Of a DNA stretch of 64,000 nt, positions 1 to 8,760 are shown piece by piece (position 1 is the stretch's first letter; each line of letters opens with the position of its first letter). The position numbers were made by a program, and so were the translations under genes. This stretch comes from Labedaea rhizosphaerae. Lineage in GTDB: Bacteria; Actinomycetota; Actinomycetes; Mycobacteriales; Pseudonocardiaceae. Where the stretch lies: assembly GCF_004362825.1 (NCBI RefSeq), contig NZ_SNXZ01000003.1:162784-226783 (forward strand), written 5' to 3'. The notes under the pieces were generated by a model. That model was not told where the DNA came from, did no database searches, and worked only from the letters and a program-made list of their open reading frames with translations.

Positions 1-1331
1 CGCGACTCACCGGTCAGGTAGTAGATGTGCTCCTGGCCCTCCGGCATCCGGGCGACGTAGTCCTCCAGCGTCGTCTGCTTCTCCGCGTCGTGCGTGGAGT
101 CGAAGGACGCGATGCCGAGGATGGTCTCGCGGTTGTCGAAGTCGTCGAGCAGACCTTCCTTGACCGCCCGGCCGAACTCGCGCCAGAACGTCGCGTACTG
201 CTCAGGCTTCTCGGTCATCATCGACTTGACCGTCGACAGGACCTTGCGCACCAGACGGCGGCGCATCATCTGGATGTGCCGGTCGTTCTGCAGGATCTCG
301 CGCGACACGTTCAGCGACAGGTCCTGCGCGTCGACCACACCCTTGACGAAGCGCAGGTACTCCGGCATCAGCGCTTCGCAGTCGTCCATGATGAAGACGC
401 GCTTGACGTAGAGCTGCACGCCACGCTTGCGCTCGCGCATGAACAGGTCCATCGGCGCCCGCGCCGGGATGAACAGCAGCGCCTGGTACTCGAAGGTCCC
501 CTCGGCCTGCAGCCGGATCGTCTCCAGCGGGTCGGTCCAGTCGTGGGCGATGTGCTTGTAGAACTCGGCGTACTCCTCGTCGGTGACCTCGCTCTGCGGC
601 CGCGCCCACAGCGCCTTGCGCGAGTTGATGGTCTCCGGGTCGCCGTCGGCCTTGTCGCCCTCGGCCTTGTCACCCTCGGGGGCCAGCTGGACGGGCCAGG
701 TGATGAAGTCCGAGTAGCGCTTGACGATCGTGCGCAGGGTCGCGGCCTCGGTGTAGTCCGGCAGCCCGTCCTCGACGTCGGCCGGCTTGAGGTGCAGGGT
801 CACGGAGGTGCCCTGCGGGGCGTCGGGTGCGGCCTCGATCGTGTACGTGCTCTCGCCCGCCGACTCCCAGCGCACGCCCTCGTCGCGGCCCGCGCGCCGG
901 GTCACGAGCGTGACCTTGTCGGCCACCATGAAGCTCGAGTAGAAGCCGATGCCGAACTGGCCGATCAGGTCCTGCGTGCCCGCACCGTCCTTGGCCTGCT
1001 TGAGCTTCTGCAGGAATTCGGCGGTGCCGGACTTGGCGATCGTGCCGATCAGGCCGACCACCTCGTCGCGGTCCATGCCGATGCCGTTGTCCCGGACCGT
1101 GAGCGTCCGGGCCGCCTTGTCCACCTCGAGGGTGATCTTCAGATCGTCGGTGTCGGCCTGGAGGTCCTTGTCGCGGAAGGCTTCCAGGCGCAGCTTGTCC
1201 AGCGCGTCGGAGGCGTTGGAGATCAGCTCACGCAGGAACGTGTCCTTGTTCGAGTACACCGAGTGGATCATCAGCTGCAGCAGCTGACGGGCCTCGGACT
1301 GGAACTCGAGCGTCTCGGCTTGCGCGGTCAC
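1..1331 (-). CDS. htpG: HtpG (Hsp90) chaperone, 5' part
   Basis: Cytosolic Hsp90-family ATP-dependent chaperone. The visible N-terminal ~443 residues carry the GHKL ATPase signatures ELISNASDALDKL, DNGIGM, GTIAKSGT and IGQFGIGFYSSFMVAD, followed by the middle domain. The family is usually about 620-640 residues, so roughly the last 190 residues lie beyond the left edge of the window; this is an edge effect, not a truncation. The start is a GTG at 1331 (protein begins MTAQAETLEF). It lies 47 bp downstream of the penicillin-binding protein gene on the same strand. No HspR- or CIRCE-like operator was recognised in that gap. Confidence 0.95.
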   Translation of the reverse strand, partial: MTAQAETLEFQSEARQLLQLMIHSVYSNKDTFLRELISNASDALDKLRLEAFRDKDLQADTDDLKITLEVDKAARTLTVRDNGIGMDRDEVVGLIGTIAKSGTAEFLQKLKQAKDGAGTQDLIGQFGIGFYSSFMVADKVTLVTRRAGRDEGVRWESAGESTYTIEAAPDAPQGTSVTLHLKPADVEDGLPDYTEAATLRTIVKRYSDFITWPVQLAPEGDKAEGDKADGDPETINSRKALWARPQSEVTDEEYAEFYKHIAHDWTDPLETIRLQAEGTFEYQALLFIPARAPMDLFMRERKRGVQLYVKRVFIMDDCEALMPEYLRFVKGVVDAQDLSLNVSREILQNDRHIQMMRRRLVRKVLSTVKSMMTEKPEQYATFWREFGRAVKEGLLDDFDNRETILGIASFDSTHDAEKQTTLEDYVARMPEGQEHIYYLTGES

Positions 1332-1378
1332 GGGTGTTGTTCCTTTCCCCTCAAACCAAGTGCGACCAACCAGCGATA

Positions 1379-2965
1379 CTAGTCAGCGCCCGACAGGAAC
1401 TCGCCGGTGACCGACACCGCGACGCTCGACGAGCCCGCGTCGGTGACGAGCACGGCGAACGCCAGGTCACCGCGGTAGCCCGCGAACCACCCGTGGGAGT
1501 GGCTGCCGTCGCCGAACTGGGCCGTGCCGGTCTTGCCGAACACGGTGCCGCTGCCGCGCAGCCCCTTGGCCGTGCCGCCGGTGACGACCTCGCGCATCAT
1601 CGGGCGCAGCGGCCCGAGCACCGACGCCGACGGCGGCTGGTAGTCCTGCTGCACCGCGGTCTTCGGGCCGCCGCCAGTCCAGAGTCGCGGTGTGACCGCC
1701 TTCCCGGACTGGACGGTCGCGCACACCAGCGCCATGCCGAACGGGCTCACCACCACCTTGCCCTGGCCGATGCCGTCCTCGACCTGCTCGTCGCTGCTGC
1801 CGGCCGGCGGGACCGCCCCGGTCACGGTGGTGATGCCCGGGACGGCGAAGTCGGCGCCGAGCCCGAGCGAGGACGCCGCATCCGGCAGCGCATCGGTGGG
1901 CAGATCCTTGGCGAGCGCGGCGAACGTGGTGTTGCAGGAGTGCGCGAACGCCTCGTGCAGCGGCACGTCGCCCAGCTCGAAGCCCTCGTTGCGGATGTGC
2001 CGGGTGCCGACCGTCGCCTCGCCCGGGCACGGGCGCACGGTGCTCGCGGTCGCCTCGCCCGAGCCGAACGCCGCCGTCGAGGTGACGATCTTGAACGTCG
2101 AGCCCGGCGGGTAGAGCCCGTGCAGGACCTTGGCGTCCTTGCCCGCCGCCTTGTTCTGGGCGACGGCCACGATGTCGCCGGTCGACGGCACGATCGCGAT
2201 CAGCTCGGCAGGCTTGCCGACCGAGTCGACGGCGTCCTGCGCGGCCTTCTGCAGCCCGCGGTCGAGCGTCGAGTGCAGCGCGGGCACCGGATCGCCCGAG
2301 TCGCCGCCCTTGTAGAGGGTCGCGAGCTCCTTGCCCAACTTGTCGACCAAGGCGACGTGCCAGGCGCCCGCTTGCTTGGTGCCCTGGTCCTCGGCGACCC
2401 GCGCCATGCCGTCCAGCAGCAGCGGCGCGACCGAGGAGTCGACCGCCTTCGGGCCGTTGGCGGTCCAGGTGAGCAGGGCCTTGCCGTCGCGGTCGAGCAC
2501 GGCGTCCGTGCCGGTCTGGGTGCGCATCCGCAGCGTCTGCCCGGTCTTCAGCTTCGGGTGGATCAACGCCGGCGCCCAGTGCACGAGCCAGCCGTCACCG
2601 TTCTTGACCAGGCTCAACTTGCTGTCGTAGGTCCACTCGTGGTCGCCGAGTTCCCACACGATGCGGATCGGGGCCGTCGTGCCCTGCACCTCGGAGACCC
2701 GCACGGCCTGGACCGACTTCGGGTGCAGGCCCTGCCAGACGGAGGTGAGCTGCGCCGTCGCGGCGGCGGGCGCATCGGTCAGCGCGCCCGTCGCCTTCGC
2801 ATCACCCGCGCCGAACGCGGTCAGGTACGCGTCCGCGGCCGCGTTCGGATCGGTCTGCGCCGCGGACCCCGCCTTCGGCCACAGCACGACCACCGCGGCG
2901 ACCACGATCCCCACGAACACGACGATCCCCACGGCCAACACGGCCCGCTTGCGCCCACGCGTCAT
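1379..2965 (-). CDS. Class B penicillin-binding protein with NTF2-like N-terminal domain
   Basis: Membrane-anchored D,D-transpeptidase of 528 aa that cross-links peptidoglycan outside the membrane. Residues ~9-29 form a signal-anchor helix, ~35-135 an NTF2-like (MecA-N type) domain, and the rest the transpeptidase domain with SxxK (STFK, 289-292), SxN (SCN, 343-345) and KTG (478-480). All three catalytic motifs are intact. The layout resembles mycobacterial PBP-lipo, but there is no lipobox cysteine here. The ATG at 2965 was chosen because GGGGGAGCG precedes it; a longer open frame upstream runs through an untranslated hairpin (2975-3030). Distinct from FtsI further along the window. Confidence 0.88.
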   Translation of the reverse strand: MTRGRKRAVLAVGIVVFVGIVVAAVVVLWPKAGSAAQTDPNAAADAYLTAFGAGDAKATGALTDAPAAATAQLTSVWQGLHPKSVQAVRVSEVQGTTAPIRIVWELGDHEWTYDSKLSLVKNGDGWLVHWAPALIHPKLKTGQTLRMRTQTGTDAVLDRDGKALLTWTANGPKAVDSSVAPLLLDGMARVAEDQGTKQAGAWHVALVDKLGKELATLYKGGDSGDPVPALHSTLDRGLQKAAQDAVDSVGKPAELIAIVPSTGDIVAVAQNKAAGKDAKVLHGLYPPGSTFKIVTSTAAFGSGEATASTVRPCPGEATVGTRHIRNEGFELGDVPLHEAFAHSCNTTFAALAKDLPTDALPDAASSLGLGADFAVPGITTVTGAVPPAGSSDEQVEDGIGQGKVVVSPFGMALVCATVQSGKAVTPRLWTGGGPKTAVQQDYQPPSASVLGPLRPMMREVVTGGTAKGLRGSGTVFGKTGTAQFGDGSHSHGWFAGYRGDLAFAVLVTDAGSSSVAVSVTGEFLSGAD

Positions 2966-2974
2966 CGACGCTCC

Positions 2975-3030
2975 CCCTGGCACGACGTCCCCCGACGCGT
3001 GAACCTCACGCGCAGGACATCGTGCCAGGG
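2975..3030 (-). promoter_or_regulatory. Long 5'-UTR hairpin abutting the PBP ribosome-binding site
   Basis: A nested inverted repeat: 11-bp outer arms CCCTGGCACGA (2975-2985) and TCGTGCCAGGG (3020-3030), a GTCC/GGAC pair inside, and an inner perfect 7-bp stem CGCGTGA/TCACGCG with a 3-nt loop. Read on the minus strand, the 3' arm ends in CCAGGG and runs into the GGGGGAG Shine-Dalgarno of the PBP gene, 10 nt from its ATG. Partial masking of the ribosome site is inferred; a transcription-factor site or terminator is possible instead. Confidence 0.5.
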
Positions 3031-3091
3031 TCAGCGATTCACTTGGCGCGCGGTGCCCCGACCGTGACCTCTGTCCTCTGTCCCCTGTCTT

Positions 3092-3181
3092 TGGGACCTC
3101 AACCTTTCGGTGCACCCCGGGGACGACCCGGTGCCCGCATACCTGCGTAAAGGTCCCAGGACTTCAACCTTTCGGCGCACC
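3092..3181 (-). terminator. Candidate ileS terminator / 23-bp direct repeats
   Basis: Two 23-bp direct repeats (3094-3116 and 3159-3181, 21 of 23 bases equal, core TCAACCTTTCGG) overlap an 8-bp inverted repeat TGGGACCT (3092-3099) / AGGTCCCA (3151-3158). The position downstream of ileS and upstream of the PBP gene suits transcription termination or a promoter region. There is no T-tract, so the terminator call is weak. With the hairpin at 2975-3030 and the tandem repeats at 3252-3416 it fills the 437-bp gap between the two genes. Confidence 0.3.
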
Positions 3182-3251
3182 GGAGGAACGACTTCGGGGC
3201 TGCGCTCGTTCGCAAGGAATAGGAAGGTGCGCCCGAGCGACCCTGCCCGTA

Positions 3252-3416
3252 CTCAGTTCGCTCGGTCTCAGTTCGCTCGGTCTCAGTTCGCTCGGTCTCA
3301 GTTCGCTCGGCCTCAGTTCGCTCGGCCTCAGTTCGCTCGGCCTCAGTTCGCTCGGCCTCAGTTCGCTCGGCCTCAGTTCGCTCGGCCTCAGGTCGCTCGG
3401 CCTCAGGTCGCTCGGC
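3252..3416. repeat. 11-copy 15-bp tandem repeat containing the ileS stop codon
   Basis: Eleven head-to-tail 15-bp units with plus-strand core CTCAGTTCGCTCGG. Units 1-3 (from 3252) end in T, units 4-9 end in C, and units 10-11 read CTCAGGTCGCTCGGC. Unit 11 (3402-3416) encodes the last residues of IleRS and its TGA (3403-3405). Because 15 is a multiple of three, each unit repeats an in-frame TGA in the ileS frame. The graded variants suggest growth by slipped-strand duplication of the ileS 3' end. Confidence 0.93.
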
Positions 3417-6400
3417 GGACCCAGACCGTGACCTCGATGCCGTCGCCAACGGTGCCGGTGAAGGTCGCGCCGGTGCCGTTGCCCTCGGTCACCTCGTCGG
3501 CCAGGGTCTCCCCGGTCACGAACTCGAGGTGCGCGCGCAGCGCGGCGAGCACGTCCTCGGGCGCCTGCACGGCCAGCGCGATCCGGTCGGACACGTCCAG
3601 CCCGGCGTCACGGCGGGCCTGCTGGACCACGCGGACCAGGTCACGCGCCACGCCCTCCACGGCCAGCTCATCGGTCACCGCCGTGTCGAGCACGACCAGG
3701 CCGGAGCTGGCCGGCAGCTCCGCGGTCGCGCCCGGGTCGGCGGCGACGAGCTTGCGCTCGTACTCGCCGTCGAGCAGCTCGATGCCCGCGGCCACGACCT
3801 TGCCGTCGTCGGTGGTGGTCCAGTCGCCCGCCTTGACGGCCTTGATCACCTTCTGCACGTCGGCACCCAGCCGCGGCCCGCACGCCCGCGCGTTCACCTT
3901 GAGCTCGAACCGGCCGTGCGCGGCGACGTCCGTGGTCAGCCGGACCTGCTTGACGTTGACCTCGTCGGCCAGCAGATCGGTGAACGGCGCCAGCACGTCC
4001 GCGTCGGCCGCCGCGACCAGCAGGTCGGCCAACGGCAGCCGCACCCGCAGCTTGTTGGCCTTGCGCAGCCCGAGCGCCGCCGAGGCGACCTGCCGCGCCC
4101 GGTCCATGCCGGTGACGAGCGCGTCGTCGGCCGGCAGGTCGGAGGACTCCGGCCACTCGGTCAGGTGCACCGAGCGCCCGCCGGTCAGCCCGCGCCACAC
4201 CACCTCGGTGGTCAGCGGCAGCAGCGGCGCCACCGTCCGGCAGGTCACCTCCAGCACGGTGTGCAGGGTGTCGATCGCGTCCTGGTCACCGGCCCAGAAC
4301 CGCTCGCGCGAGCGGCGGACGTACCAGTTGGTCAGCACCTCCAGGAACTCGCGCACGGTCTGGCAGACGCCTGCGATGTCGTAGGCGTCCATGGCGGCCT
4401 GCACGTCGTCGACCAGCTCGCGGGTCTTGGCCAGCGCGTAGCGGTCGAGCACGTGCTTGCTGTCGGTGCGCCAGCGCCCTTCCTTGCCGTCGGCATTCGC
4501 ATACAGGGCAAGGAAGTAGTAGCTGTTCCACAACGGCAGCACGGCGTGGCGCACCGCGTCGCGGATGCCCTTGTCGGTGACGACCAGGTTGCCGCCGCGC
4601 AGGATCGGGCTCGCCATCAGGTACCAGCGCATGGCGTCGGAGCCGTCGCGCTCGAAGACCTCGTTGACGTCCGGGTAGTTGCGCAGCGACTTGGACATCT
4701 TCTGCCCGTCCGAGCCGAGCACGATGCCGTGCGAGACGCACGTGGTGAACGCCGGCCGGTCGAACAACGCCGTCGCGAGCACGTGCAGCAGGTAGAACCA
4801 GCCGCGGGTCTGCCCGATGTACTCGACGATGAAGTCGCCCGGGTAGTGGTGCTCGAACCAGTCGGCGTTCTCGAACGGGTAGTGCACCTGCGCGTACGGC
4901 ATCGAGCCCGAGTCGAACCAGACGTCCAGGACGTCCGGCACGCGGCGCATGGTCGACTTCCCGGTCGGGTCGTCCGGGTTGGGCCGGGTCAGCTCGTCGA
5001 TGTAGGGCCGGTGCAGGTTCTCCAGCCGCACCCCGAAGTCGCGCTCCAGCTCGTCGAGCGAACCGTAGGCGTCGACCCGCGGGTAGGCCGGGTCGTCCGA
5101 GCGCCACACCGGGATCGGCGTGCCCCAGTAGCGGTTGCGGGAGATCGACCAGTCGCGGGCGTTCTCCAGCCACTTGCCGAACTGGCCGTCCTTGACGTGC
5201 TCCGGGTACCAGGTGATCTGCTGGTTGAGCTCGACCATCCGGTCCTTGAACTTCGTCACCGCCACGAACCACGACGACACGGCGCGGTAGATCAGCGGGT
5301 TGCGGCAGCGCCAGCAGTGCGGGTACGGGTGCTCGTAGGTCTCGTGGCGCAGCAGCACCGCGCCCTGCTGCGCGGCCGGGCCAGTGCCGTTGCGCAGGTC
5401 GCGGACGATGTGCGGGTTCGCCTCGAACACCTGCTGGCCCTGGTAGTCCGGCACGGTCGAGTCGAACTTGCCCTGTGCGTCGACAGGGGTGACCGGGACG
5501 ATGCCGGCCGCGTCCGTGGCCGCCTTGTCGTCCTCACCGTAGGCGGGCGCGAGGTGCACGACGCCGGTGCCGTCGTCGGTGGTGACGAAGTCCGCGCCCA
5601 GCACGACGTGCGAGTTCTCGTGACCCACGAAGTACGGGAACGGCGGCGCGTAGTGCGTGCCGACGAGCTGCGCACCGGTGTAGCGGGCGAGCACCTCCGG
5701 GTCTTCACCCAGTTCCTTGGCGTAGGCGGCGACGCGGGCCTCGGCGAGCACGAACCGCTTGCCGTCACTGGAAACCATGACGTAGTCGACGTCCGGCGCC
5801 ACCGCGGTCGCCAGATTCGACGGCAGCGTCCAGGGCGTGGTCGTCCACACCAGCAGGTAGGCACCGTCCAATTCGGAATCGTTGTCCCGCAAAGGGAAAC
5901 CGACGGTGACGGCCGGGTCCTGGCGGCTGGCGTAGACGTCGTCGTCCATGCGCAGCTCGTGGTTGGACAGCGGGGTCTGGTCGCGCCAGCAGTAGGGCAG
6001 CACGCGGTAGCCCTCGTAGACGTAACCCTTGTCCCACAACTGCTTGAAGGCCCAGATCACCGACTCCATGTAGGTGACGTCGAGGGTCTTGTAATCGTTG
6101 TCGAAGTCGACCCAGCGGGCCTGGCGGGTGACGTAGTCCTGCCACTCGTTGGTGTAGCGCAGCACCGACTCGCGGCAGGCCTCGTTGAACTTGTCGACGC
6201 CCATCGCGTCGATCTCGTCCTTCTCGGTGATCCCGAGCTGGCGCATGGCCTCGAGCTCGGCCGGCAGGCCGTGGGTGTCCCAGCCGAACCGGCGCTCGAC
6301 GCGCCGGCCACGCATCGTCTGGTAGCGCGGGACGATGTCCTTGACGTAGCCGGTGAGCAGGTGCCCGTAGTGCGGGAGGCCGTTGGCGAAGGGCGGGCCG

Positions 6401-6588
6401 TCGTAGAAGACGAACTCGTTGTCGCCGTCGGTGCCGGCGTCGCGTGCCTCGACGCTCGCCTGGAAGGTCCGGTCGACCTCCCAGTACTCGAGCACGGCGC
6501 GCTCCAGCTGCGGGAACGACGGCTGCGACGGCACTGCGCTGGATCGGCCGGGGGTCTCGGGGCCGTGGGTTGCCTTCGGGTAAGGCAT
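3403..6588 (-). CDS. ileS: Isoleucyl-tRNA synthetase
   Basis: Class I aminoacyl-tRNA synthetase of 1061 aa charging tRNA-Ile. The HIGH-equivalent is HYGH at 73-76 (context [12 protein letters not shown]) and the KMSKS loop lies near residue 630 (DGQKMSKS). Length and sequence style match the long eukaryote-like IleRS2 type found in many actinobacteria, a type generally less sensitive to mupirocin (family knowledge). The ATG at 6588 was chosen over an upstream ATG at 6711 because GAGGAGC precedes it and the upstream frame runs through the T-box. The C-terminus ends WVRRAT within the last unit of a 15-bp repeat array. Confidence 0.97.
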   Translation of the reverse strand: MPYPKATHGPETPGRSSAVPSQPSFPQLERAVLEYWEVDRTFQASVEARDAGTDGDNEFVFYDGPPFANGLPHYGHLLTGYVKDIVPRYQTMRGRRVERRFGWDTHGLPAELEAMRQLGITEKDEIDAMGVDKFNEACRESVLRYTNEWQDYVTRQARWVDFDNDYKTLDVTYMESVIWAFKQLWDKGYVYEGYRVLPYCWRDQTPLSNHELRMDDDVYASRQDPAVTVGFPLRDNDSELDGAYLLVWTTTPWTLPSNLATAVAPDVDYVMVSSDGKRFVLAEARVAAYAKELGEDPEVLARYTGAQLVGTHYAPPFPYFVGHENSHVVLGADFVTTDDGTGVVHLAPAYGEDDKAATDAAGIVPVTPVDAQGKFDSTVPDYQGQQVFEANPHIVRDLRNGTGPAAQQGAVLLRHETYEHPYPHCWRCRNPLIYRAVSSWFVAVTKFKDRMVELNQQITWYPEHVKDGQFGKWLENARDWSISRNRYWGTPIPVWRSDDPAYPRVDAYGSLDELERDFGVRLENLHRPYIDELTRPNPDDPTGKSTMRRVPDVLDVWFDSGSMPYAQVHYPFENADWFEHHYPGDFIVEYIGQTRGWFYLLHVLATALFDRPAFTTCVSHGIVLGSDGQKMSKSLRNYPDVNEVFERDGSDAMRWYLMASPILRGGNLVVTDKGIRDAVRHAVLPLWNSYYFLALYANADGKEGRWRTDSKHVLDRYALAKTRELVDDVQAAMDAYDIAGVCQTVREFLEVLTNWYVRRSRERFWAGDQDAIDTLHTVLEVTCRTVAPLLPLTTEVVWRGLTGGRSVHLTEWPESSDLPADDALVTGMDRARQVASAALGLRKANKLRVRLPLADLLVAAADADVLAPFTDLLADEVNVKQVRLTTDVAAHGRFELKVNARACGPRLGADVQKVIKAVKAGDWTTTDDGKVVAAGIELLDGEYERKLVAADPGATAELPASSGLVVLDTAVTDELAVEGVARDLVRVVQQARRDAGLDVSDRIALAVQAPEDVLAALRAHLEFVTGETLADEVTEGNGTGATFTGTVGDGIEVTVWVRRAT

Positions 6589-6594
6589 CGGTGG

Positions 6595-6835
6595 TGCTCC
6601 TCGCGGTTGTCGCCTGCCGTGACCGTTGCCGGTCGTCGACGGGGACGAGCAGCCGTCGGCTTCGACGGCGGTCCGCGGTACCACCCCGCTTGCCACGTGT
6701 CCCGTGGCCACTTCGTTGAGGCTGTGACGGGCCGACCCGTCCGGTTCTACTGGGGCTCGCGCCCGTTCTTCCGGAAGCTCCCCGGTGATGGCCGGATCAA
6801 AGCTGCTGGTTCAAGGGTAACCGGGCGTGCAACGC
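6595..6835 (-). promoter_or_regulatory. T-box leader controlling ileS
   Basis: The minus strand at 6690-6671 reads AGCGGGGTGGTACCGCGGAC, an almost perfect T-box bulge sequence. Upstream, GGCCATCACCGGGGAGC holds the specifier codon ATC (Ile) at 6789-6787, so the leader should sense uncharged tRNA-Ile. No T-tract follows; instead GAGCA of the ileS Shine-Dalgarno region can pair with TGCTC about 50 nt upstream. That suits the translational (RBS-sequestering) T-boxes known for actinobacterial ileS. The outer limits are approximate. Confidence 0.92.
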
Positions 6836-6865
6836 CTTTGCCCCACGGGTCCACCCACCCCTACT

Positions 6866-7011
6866 GGGCGTGTCCCACACTCAGGCCGGGCGTGTCCCCT
6901 CGTCCAGCCGGGTGTGTCCCCCGTTCCGCGCGGGCGTGTCCCCCGCTCGAAGCGGGCGTGCCCCAACACCCAGGCCGCCCGAGTCCCAAGCTCCTCGGGG
7001 ACACACGTCGG
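6866..7011. repeat. 22-bp GTGTCCC tandem repeats, locus A
   Basis: Five consecutive units of 22, 22, 22, 22 and 23 bp starting at 6866, 6888, 6910, 6932 and 6954, each opening with GGGYGTGYCCC, then a degraded sixth unit and an inverted GGGACACAC at the end. The array lies between the ileS leader and the toxin-like gene. Related arrays occur at 34442-34568, 48274-48371 and 54187-54318. The rest of the 500-bp gap (7012-7086) shows nothing recognisable. Confidence 0.85.
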
Positions 7012-7086
7012 CATTCCACGGTATCACCGCATGTTCTCAAACAAGCACCCTGTGTAATACCTGGCGGTCGGGTCGTCTCTACGGTG

Positions 7087-7572
7087 ATGAGCATGTGTGC
7101 GCGCAGAAGCCGACAATCGCCGCAACACCACATCAAGAAGGGCCCGTCATCGGACGACGCGCACGACATCGTGTACTTCCGGCGACACCGTGACGACGAC
7201 CCTGCGGAAACAGCGCCAGGCCGGGATTTCCTTCGCAACGCCTGCCCACCGACGGTGCGAGCGAAGTTCTACGCCGTGCTCAACGCCGTGGCAGCCGCGC
7301 CGCCGAAGCGTTTCGCGGGCGGTGGAGCCTGGGAAGCGATGCACGGCGACATGACCGGCTGGTTCGAGGTTCGGCGCGACGGCCCAGGCAGACGCCACTA
7401 CAGGCTGTTCTGCCTCCTGGATTACGAAGCCGACGGAGTCGACAAGCCGCTCTTGGTCATCGTGGACGGCCGGAGCAAGCCATTTCGCACAGAACTGAGC
7501 CCGTCGGACTACCGTGCGGTACGCGCATTCGGCGACGAGTACCGGAAGCGGAACCCACGATCGCTCGGCTAG
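7087..7572 (+). CDS. HigB/RelE-like toxin (Gp49-like, DUF891 type)
   Basis: A 161-aa basic protein. Its core resembles phage-derived Gp49-like/RelE toxins: a first strand DIVYFRR, a helix PPTVRAKFYAVLNAVAAAP, then GAWEAMHGDMTGWFEVRRDG and RHYRLFCLLDY, with a conserved-type RxxYRL(F) strand. Such proteins are ribosome-dependent mRNA interferases (family knowledge; activity not shown here). The start is uncertain: ATG 7087, ATG 7093 or GTG 7084, none with a clear Shine-Dalgarno. Its stop is only 4 nt from the stop of the convergent XRE gene, its probable antitoxin. Normal higBA pairs are tandem, so this order is unusual. Confidence 0.62.
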   Translation: MSMCARRSRQSPQHHIKKGPSSDDAHDIVYFRRHRDDDPAETAPGRDFLRNACPPTVRAKFYAVLNAVAAAPPKRFAGGGAWEAMHGDMTGWFEVRRDGPGRRHYRLFCLLDYEADGVDKPLLVIVDGRSKPFRTELSPSDYRAVRAFGDEYRKRNPRSLG

Positions 7573-7576
7573 CAGG

Positions 7577-7993
7577 TCAAGCCGTGACCGAGTGCCGCGA
7601 CCGACGCCTGTCCTCGATGCGCCGTGCGAGCTTTGCCGGTTCCTTGACCGAACCTGCGCGCAATGGCTCGGCATACTCCGCGCGCTCGCTCTCGGCCATG
7701 GGGACCAGAACGACTTTGAGGTTCAACGCTGCGGCGACCTCCACGAGGGTGCCGATCGTCGGATTGCGCTGGCCGGACGAGAGCAGGCGCCGGATCACCG
7801 CCGGCTCGGCGCTGATCGCTCGAGCGAGGTCCGCCTTCGACAGCCCCAGCTTCTCCCGGGCGTGATCGAGGTCGTTGACCAGGCGATCAATGGTGTCCAC
7901 GCGAAGGCTTTCCGTGATGTACGCGCGGAGAAATTCCGGATCCGCCAGATCGGCCACCAGGTCGTCCCAGTACGCGCTCGACGCAACCGTCAT
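7577..7993 (-). CDS. XRE-family antitoxin-like regulator (HigA-like)
   Basis: A 138-aa protein with a helix-turn-helix at about 55-110 (KLGLSKADLARAISAEPAVI, then RRLLSSGQRNPTIGTLVEVA). The N-terminal DLVADLADPEFLRAYITESL segment is typical of HigA-type antitoxins. The start is the ATG at 7993, preceded by GGAGGGCGAG. A 16-bp palindrome lies 17 bp upstream, the expected place for autoregulation. The gene converges on the toxin-like gene with a 4-nt gap, so the two cannot share an mRNA. Function as an antitoxin is inferred from family and neighbour. Confidence 0.7.
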   Translation of the reverse strand: MTVASSAYWDDLVADLADPEFLRAYITESLRVDTIDRLVNDLDHAREKLGLSKADLARAISAEPAVIRRLLSSGQRNPTIGTLVEVAAALNLKVVLVPMAESERAEYAEPLRAGSVKEPAKLARRIEDRRRSRHSVTA

Positions 7994-8008
7994 CTCGCCC
8001 TCCCTCGT

Positions 8009-8028
8009 GTGTAGCATAAATGCTACGC
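8009..8028. promoter_or_regulatory. Palindromic operator upstream of the HigA-like gene
   Basis: GTAGCATAAATGCTAC (8011-8026) is a perfect inverted repeat with 7-bp arms around AA; one imperfect pair each side extends the arms to about 9 bp. The AT-rich centre also offers a -10-like element. It sits just upstream of the antitoxin-like gene, which suits autorepression by its helix-turn-helix protein. Confidence 0.7.
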
Positions 8029-8070
8029 ACCAGCGGCCGGGCGTGCAACCGGGTCCGCGGGTAATGAGAG

Positions 8071-8667
8071 TCAGGTTCGGCGGGCGCCGCTGCCTTCGCG
8101 GTGGCGGCGGGCCAGGACGGCGTCCGGGCCGCACAGGGCGCACGGGGTGAAGCCCAGTTGCCGCGCCTCGCTGACCGGGAGGCCGAGCGTCGGGCGCGCA
8201 CCGACCCAGGTGCACTTCGCCAAGTGGTAGCGGGGCCGCTCGTCGATGACGCGGACTTCCGCGAAGAGCCCGGACACCACCAACAGGTCGGTGGCGTCGG
8301 TCGCCTCCTCGGGCGGCTCGTCGTCCGGGTCGACGACCGCGTCCACGAGCTCCGTCGGGGGCGCTGGGTCGTCGTCGACCGGCGGGGGCACGGCCGGAGG
8401 CGTCGGGGGCGTCGGCTCCGAACCCGCCGTGGTGACGGGGGTGGCGGGCTCGGAGCGGTCGGCCTCGAGGTGATCGGGCTGGGCGGGCTCGGCGGCGGTG
8501 GTGTCCTCAGCCTCGCGACGGTTGCGCAGCCAGTCGTAGACCAGCACGCCCGCCGCGGCGATGGACAGCACCACCGACAGCCACGCCCACAAGGTGTTCG
8601 CCGTGGTCAGACCCGCGATGAGCAGGCCGAACGCGGCGAGCACGAGCCCCAGGACAAGGTAGAGCAT
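8071..8667 (-). CDS. Conserved actinobacterial membrane protein of unknown function
   Basis: A 198-aa protein, function not recognised. Two hydrophobic helices lie near the N-terminus (about 2-22 and 27-45), then a Pro/Glu/Asp-rich linker, then a compact C-terminal domain with HLAKCTWVGAR and TPCALCGPD, a Cys/His arrangement that could bind metal. ATG 8667 was chosen because it begins the first membrane helix; its Shine-Dalgarno is weak and an upstream frame to 8760 is open. It lies downstream of wag31, separated by a strong hairpin, so its expression may be partly separate. Confidence 0.65.
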   Translation of the reverse strand: MLYLVLGLVLAAFGLLIAGLTTANTLWAWLSVVLSIAAAGVLVYDWLRNRREAEDTTAAEPAQPDHLEADRSEPATPVTTAGSEPTPPTPPAVPPPVDDDPAPPTELVDAVVDPDDEPPEEATDATDLLVVSGLFAEVRVIDERPRYHLAKCTWVGARPTLGLPVSEARQLGFTPCALCGPDAVLARRHREGSGARRT

Positions 8668-8760
8668 CAGCCATTTCCGTATCAGACCTGCGCCCGCCGG
8701 TCGGGGGTCCGGGGGCTTGCCCGCCGGGCGGGCGTGGGGGTTGGACCCCCACACAAGCAC

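Noticed and set aside
3099-3449. 116-codon minus-strand frame with EAERTEAERT repeats
   Set aside because: It is an out-of-frame reading of the 15-bp array at the ileS end, with no start signal or homologous domain.
6866-7011. CRISPR array
   Set aside because: The 22-bp units are contiguous with no unique spacers, and no cas genes are present; same for the three other arrays.
3529-7086. Very long plus-strand open frame antisense to ileS
   Set aside because: It is the mirror frame of a high-GC gene; codon bias, motifs and family match support ileS on the minus strand. Only the last part (7087-7572) is a real gene.
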